64,000 nt of DNA from an uncultured Cellulophaga sp. (lineage in GTDB: Bacteria; Bacteroidota; Bacteroidia; Flavobacteriales; Flavobacteriaceae): assembly GCA_947492955.1 (NCBI GenBank), contig CANLOV010000002.1, forward strand, positions 1-64,000. The letters are read 5' to 3'. The notes below the pieces were generated by a model. The model was not told the DNA's origin and ran no database searches. It worked only from the letters and a program-made list of their open reading frames with translations. The position numbers were made by a program, and so were the translations under genes. Shown one piece after another: positions 62,049-64,000 of this stretch (position 1 is its first letter; each line of letters starts with the position of its first letter).

Positions 62049-63235
62049 TAATAAAACGATTTATTTTTATCTATTAAATCTATAATGGTTGCTACTGATC
62101 CCGATGATGTATATTTATCTTCAGGAGTATTTATACAGTAATCTACCAATTTATCTATAGTAGACGTTGCCACATGCATTCTTGTATCAGATGATGCATA
62201 ATATATATATACGGTACCATCGTCTTCCTGAATCCAACCATTAGCAAATAATACATTAGACACATCTCCAACACGTTCATCATCTTTAGGAGCCATAAAA
62301 TGTCCTGCCGGCTGATGTATTACTTTAGAAATATCATTTAAGTCTGTCATAAACATGTATAGCGTATAACGAAGTCCTGCAGCAGTGTTTCTAACTCCAT
62401 GTGCTAAATGCAACCAACCACGACTTGTTTTAATAGGCGAAGGACCTAATCCGTTTTTAAGCTCATAAACGGTATGGTATATTTTATTATTTATAATTTT
62501 TTCATCCTCAACAATAGGGTTTTCCATATTCTTAATAAAACCTAAGCCTATACCGCCACCACTACCTACAGTAATAAAACCTTGCTGAGGACGTGTGTAA
62601 ATAGCATATTTCCCATCTACAAATTCTGGATGAATAACAACATTACGTTGTTGGCTATTACCTGCATTTAAATTTGGCAAGCGTTCCCAATTTATTAAGT
62701 CTTTTGTTCTTACTATACCTGCATTTGCTATAGCAGAACTTGTATCAGATGCAGGGACATTGGGATCTTTACTTTCAGAACAGAATATACCATACACCCA
62801 ACCATCTTCATGCTTGGTTAAACGCATATCGTATACATTAGTTTCTTCTATTCCATTAGGTAAAGGAATAACACATGGTTTATCCCAAAACTTAAAATTA
62901 TCTATACCATTATCACTTTCTGCTAAAGCAAAAAAAGATTTTCTATCATTTCCTTCTACTCTTACACATAATACATATTTCCCATTCCATTTTATAGCTC
63001 CAGAATTTAACGTTGCATTAAATCCTATGCGCTCTAAACCGTTTGGATTTGTATCTGGGTTTAAATCATACCTCCAATGTATAGGAATATGATTCTCTGT
63101 AATTATCGGATTTTTATATCTTAAATAAACACCATTTGAAGTTTCATATGGTTCATTAATTTTAGACACTAATTTATGATGTTCCTGTATAACTTTATCT
63201 AAATGATATGGTTTTATTTTTAATCCTCTGTCCAT
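62048..63235 (-). CDS. 4-O-beta-mannosyl-glucose phosphorylase (GH130)
   Basis: 395 residues, five-bladed propeller of family GH130. Blocks WNGKYVLCVRVEGNDRKSFF, ETNVYDMRLTKHEDGW (the Asp is the likely general acid) and SPIKTSRGWLHLAHGVR match the GH130_1 enzymes. It splits mannosylglucose with phosphate into mannose-1-phosphate and glucose. Cytoplasmic; it works directly after the epimerase, as in the Bacteroides fragilis mannan pathway. Confidence 0.92.
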   Translation of the reverse strand: MDRGLKIKPYHLDKVIQEHHKLVSKINEPYETSNGVYLRYKNPIITENHIPIHWRYDLNPDTNPNGLERIGFNATLNSGAIKWNGKYVLCVRVEGNDRKSFFALAESDNGIDNFKFWDKPCVIPLPNGIEETNVYDMRLTKHEDGWVYGIFCSESKDPNVPASDTSSAIANAGIVRTKDLINWERLPNLNAGNSQQRNVVIHPEFVDGKYAIYTRPQQGFITVGSGGGIGLGFIKNMENPIVEDEKIINNKIYHTVYELKNGLGPSPIKTSRGWLHLAHGVRNTAAGLRYTLYMFMTDLNDISKVIHQPAGHFMAPKDDERVGDVSNVLFANGWIQEDDGTVYIYYASSDTRMHVATSTIDKLVDYCINTPEDKYTSSGSVATIIDLIDKNKSFY

Positions 63236-63238
63236 TTC

Positions 63239-64000
63239 TTAATTTAATTGTTCGTTTAACTTATTCCACCAAAACCTCTTTAAAAAGTATGTGCAAACTA
63301 TTATTACTCCTACTGCTATAATTATGGGTATTCCTTGCCTAAAGACAATATACATTGGCAATATTACTAAAGCTGTTTGCGCAACAATACCTACTACCAC
63401 ATTAAACATATCTATACCAAAATCTGAGTTCTTTTTTAAATCTGAGTTCTCTAACATTAACTTATTATGAATAGGTTTCCAAAAGCCCCAGGGTCTTACA
63501 TTCTTATAAAATGATTTTAAAACAGCTTCTTCTGTTGGGGGTGCAGAATAGGTTCCTGCAATAGAACCGATGAAAGACACCACTAATAAAATTGGAAACA
63601 AATACAACCCTAAAACATCTGGAAATAACTCTGGTACAATAGCCGCTGCTAACATACCTGATACCATGCCCCAGAAAAAACCTTCTCCATTAAAACGCCA
63701 CCAATGCCATTTTAAAATATTTGCAGATACATAACTACCGTATAAAACAGATACAATCCATTGTAATACCGAGTTTACATCTTTTGCAAAAAGCCCAAGA
63801 ACTACACTTACAACTACTACCAAAATCCCTGTACCATAGTTCATACGTTTAATTTGATTAGCAGAAGCATTTGGATTTTTATACTTTAAATAAATATCAT
63901 TTACCAAATAGGCTTGAGCAGCATTTAAAGTACCAGCAAATGTTGACATAAAAGCTGCTATTAAGCCTGCAAGTAGTAAACCTAATAACCCAACAGGTGC
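63239..64000 (-). CDS. Sodium/solute symporter (SSS family), C-terminal part
   Basis: The frame is open to the window edge; the upstream part, including the start, lies beyond 64000. At least six membrane helices are visible, with the SSS motif AAFMSTFAGTLNAAQAYLVNDIYLKY near the visible start (key residues S, T, N, D). It ends 3 bp before the GH130 gene, so it is in the same operon and most likely imports the mannobiose released outside. Confidence 0.9.
   Translation of the reverse strand, partial: APVGLLGLLLAGLIAAFMSTFAGTLNAAQAYLVNDIYLKYKNPNASANQIKRMNYGTGILVVVVSVVLGLFAKDVNSVLQWIVSVLYGSYVSANILKWHWWRFNGEGFFWGMVSGMLAAAIVPELFPDVLGLYLFPILLVVSFIGSIAGTYSAPPTEEAVLKSFYKNVRPWGFWKPIHNKLMLENSDLKKNSDFGIDMFNVVVGIVAQTALVILPMYIVFRQGIPIIIAVGVIIVCTYFLKRFWWNKLNEQLN

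Overview
The window comes from an AT-rich Bacteroidota chromosome, most likely a marine member of the Flavobacteriaceae. The evidence is gene content (a flavobacterial heme-copper oxidase assembly cluster, an Rrf2-controlled sulfate assimilation cluster with a HEPN-tailed sulfite reductase, a beta-mannan degradation locus), A-rich translation leaders without strong Shine-Dalgarno sites, and promoters of the Bacteroidota form TTG-N19/20-TAnnTTTG. No rRNA, tRNA, CRISPR array or transposase was seen.

Region 1 (1 to about 21.0 kb) is an integron-like gene-cassette array. All genes are on the + strand. Each is a small self-contained unit: lipoproteins, secreted or membrane proteins of unknown function, a MORN-repeat protein, a DKNYY-like protein, a FISUMP protein, a DUF4240 protein, a two-domain esterase and a complete restriction-modification pair. 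The units are separated by related imperfect-palindromic elements of about 110-190 bp (families called A to E here). A cassette typically begins GTTnnn and ends nnnAAC. The first 8-14 bases of a cassette are the reverse complement of the last 8-14 bases of the same cassette, while the sequence differs from cassette to cassette. This is the signature of circularisable integron cassettes with attC sites, although the ends do not strictly follow the RYYYAAC/GTTRRRY consensus. A gene-free 286-bp cassette (an 84-bp hairpin plus a B-type element) occurs four times at exactly the same length. Elements are crisp on the left and degenerate on the right, so the insertion end and any integrase probably lie left of the window. 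The restriction-modification cassette encodes a C5 methyltransferase with an N-terminal Arm DNA-binding domain of the kind found on Bacteroidota tyrosine recombinases. Three TGTCCGT repeats overlap a -7 promoter box just upstream, which suggests autoregulation.

Region 2 (21.0 to 28.4 kb) is accessory DNA: lipoproteins, an OmpA-family protein, a SASA-type esterase, an NTF2-like lipoprotein paired with an ATP-grasp ligase, and two broken genes.

Region 3 (28.4 to 53.9 kb) is chromosomal core. It holds a Fur-family regulator with a perfect palindromic operator beside a divergent thioredoxin-reductase-like gene; tsaB; a duplicated MacAB/TolC-like efflux locus; the cytochrome oxidase and heme O synthase cluster with assembly factors; and the sulfate assimilation cluster (Rrf2 regulator, DUF2061, cysH, cysD, cysN, sulfite reductase, SUMT, ferredoxin-NADP reductase).

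Region 4 (54.3 to 64.0 kb) is a beta-mannan utilisation locus: GH5 (+ strand), then on the - strand a DUF5060 protein, a GH5_7-like mannanase, a GH26 mannanase, a mannobiose 2-epimerase, a GH130 mannosylglucose phosphorylase and a sodium/solute symporter cut by the window end. Together they encode mannan to mannobiose, import, epimerisation to mannosylglucose, and phosphorolysis.
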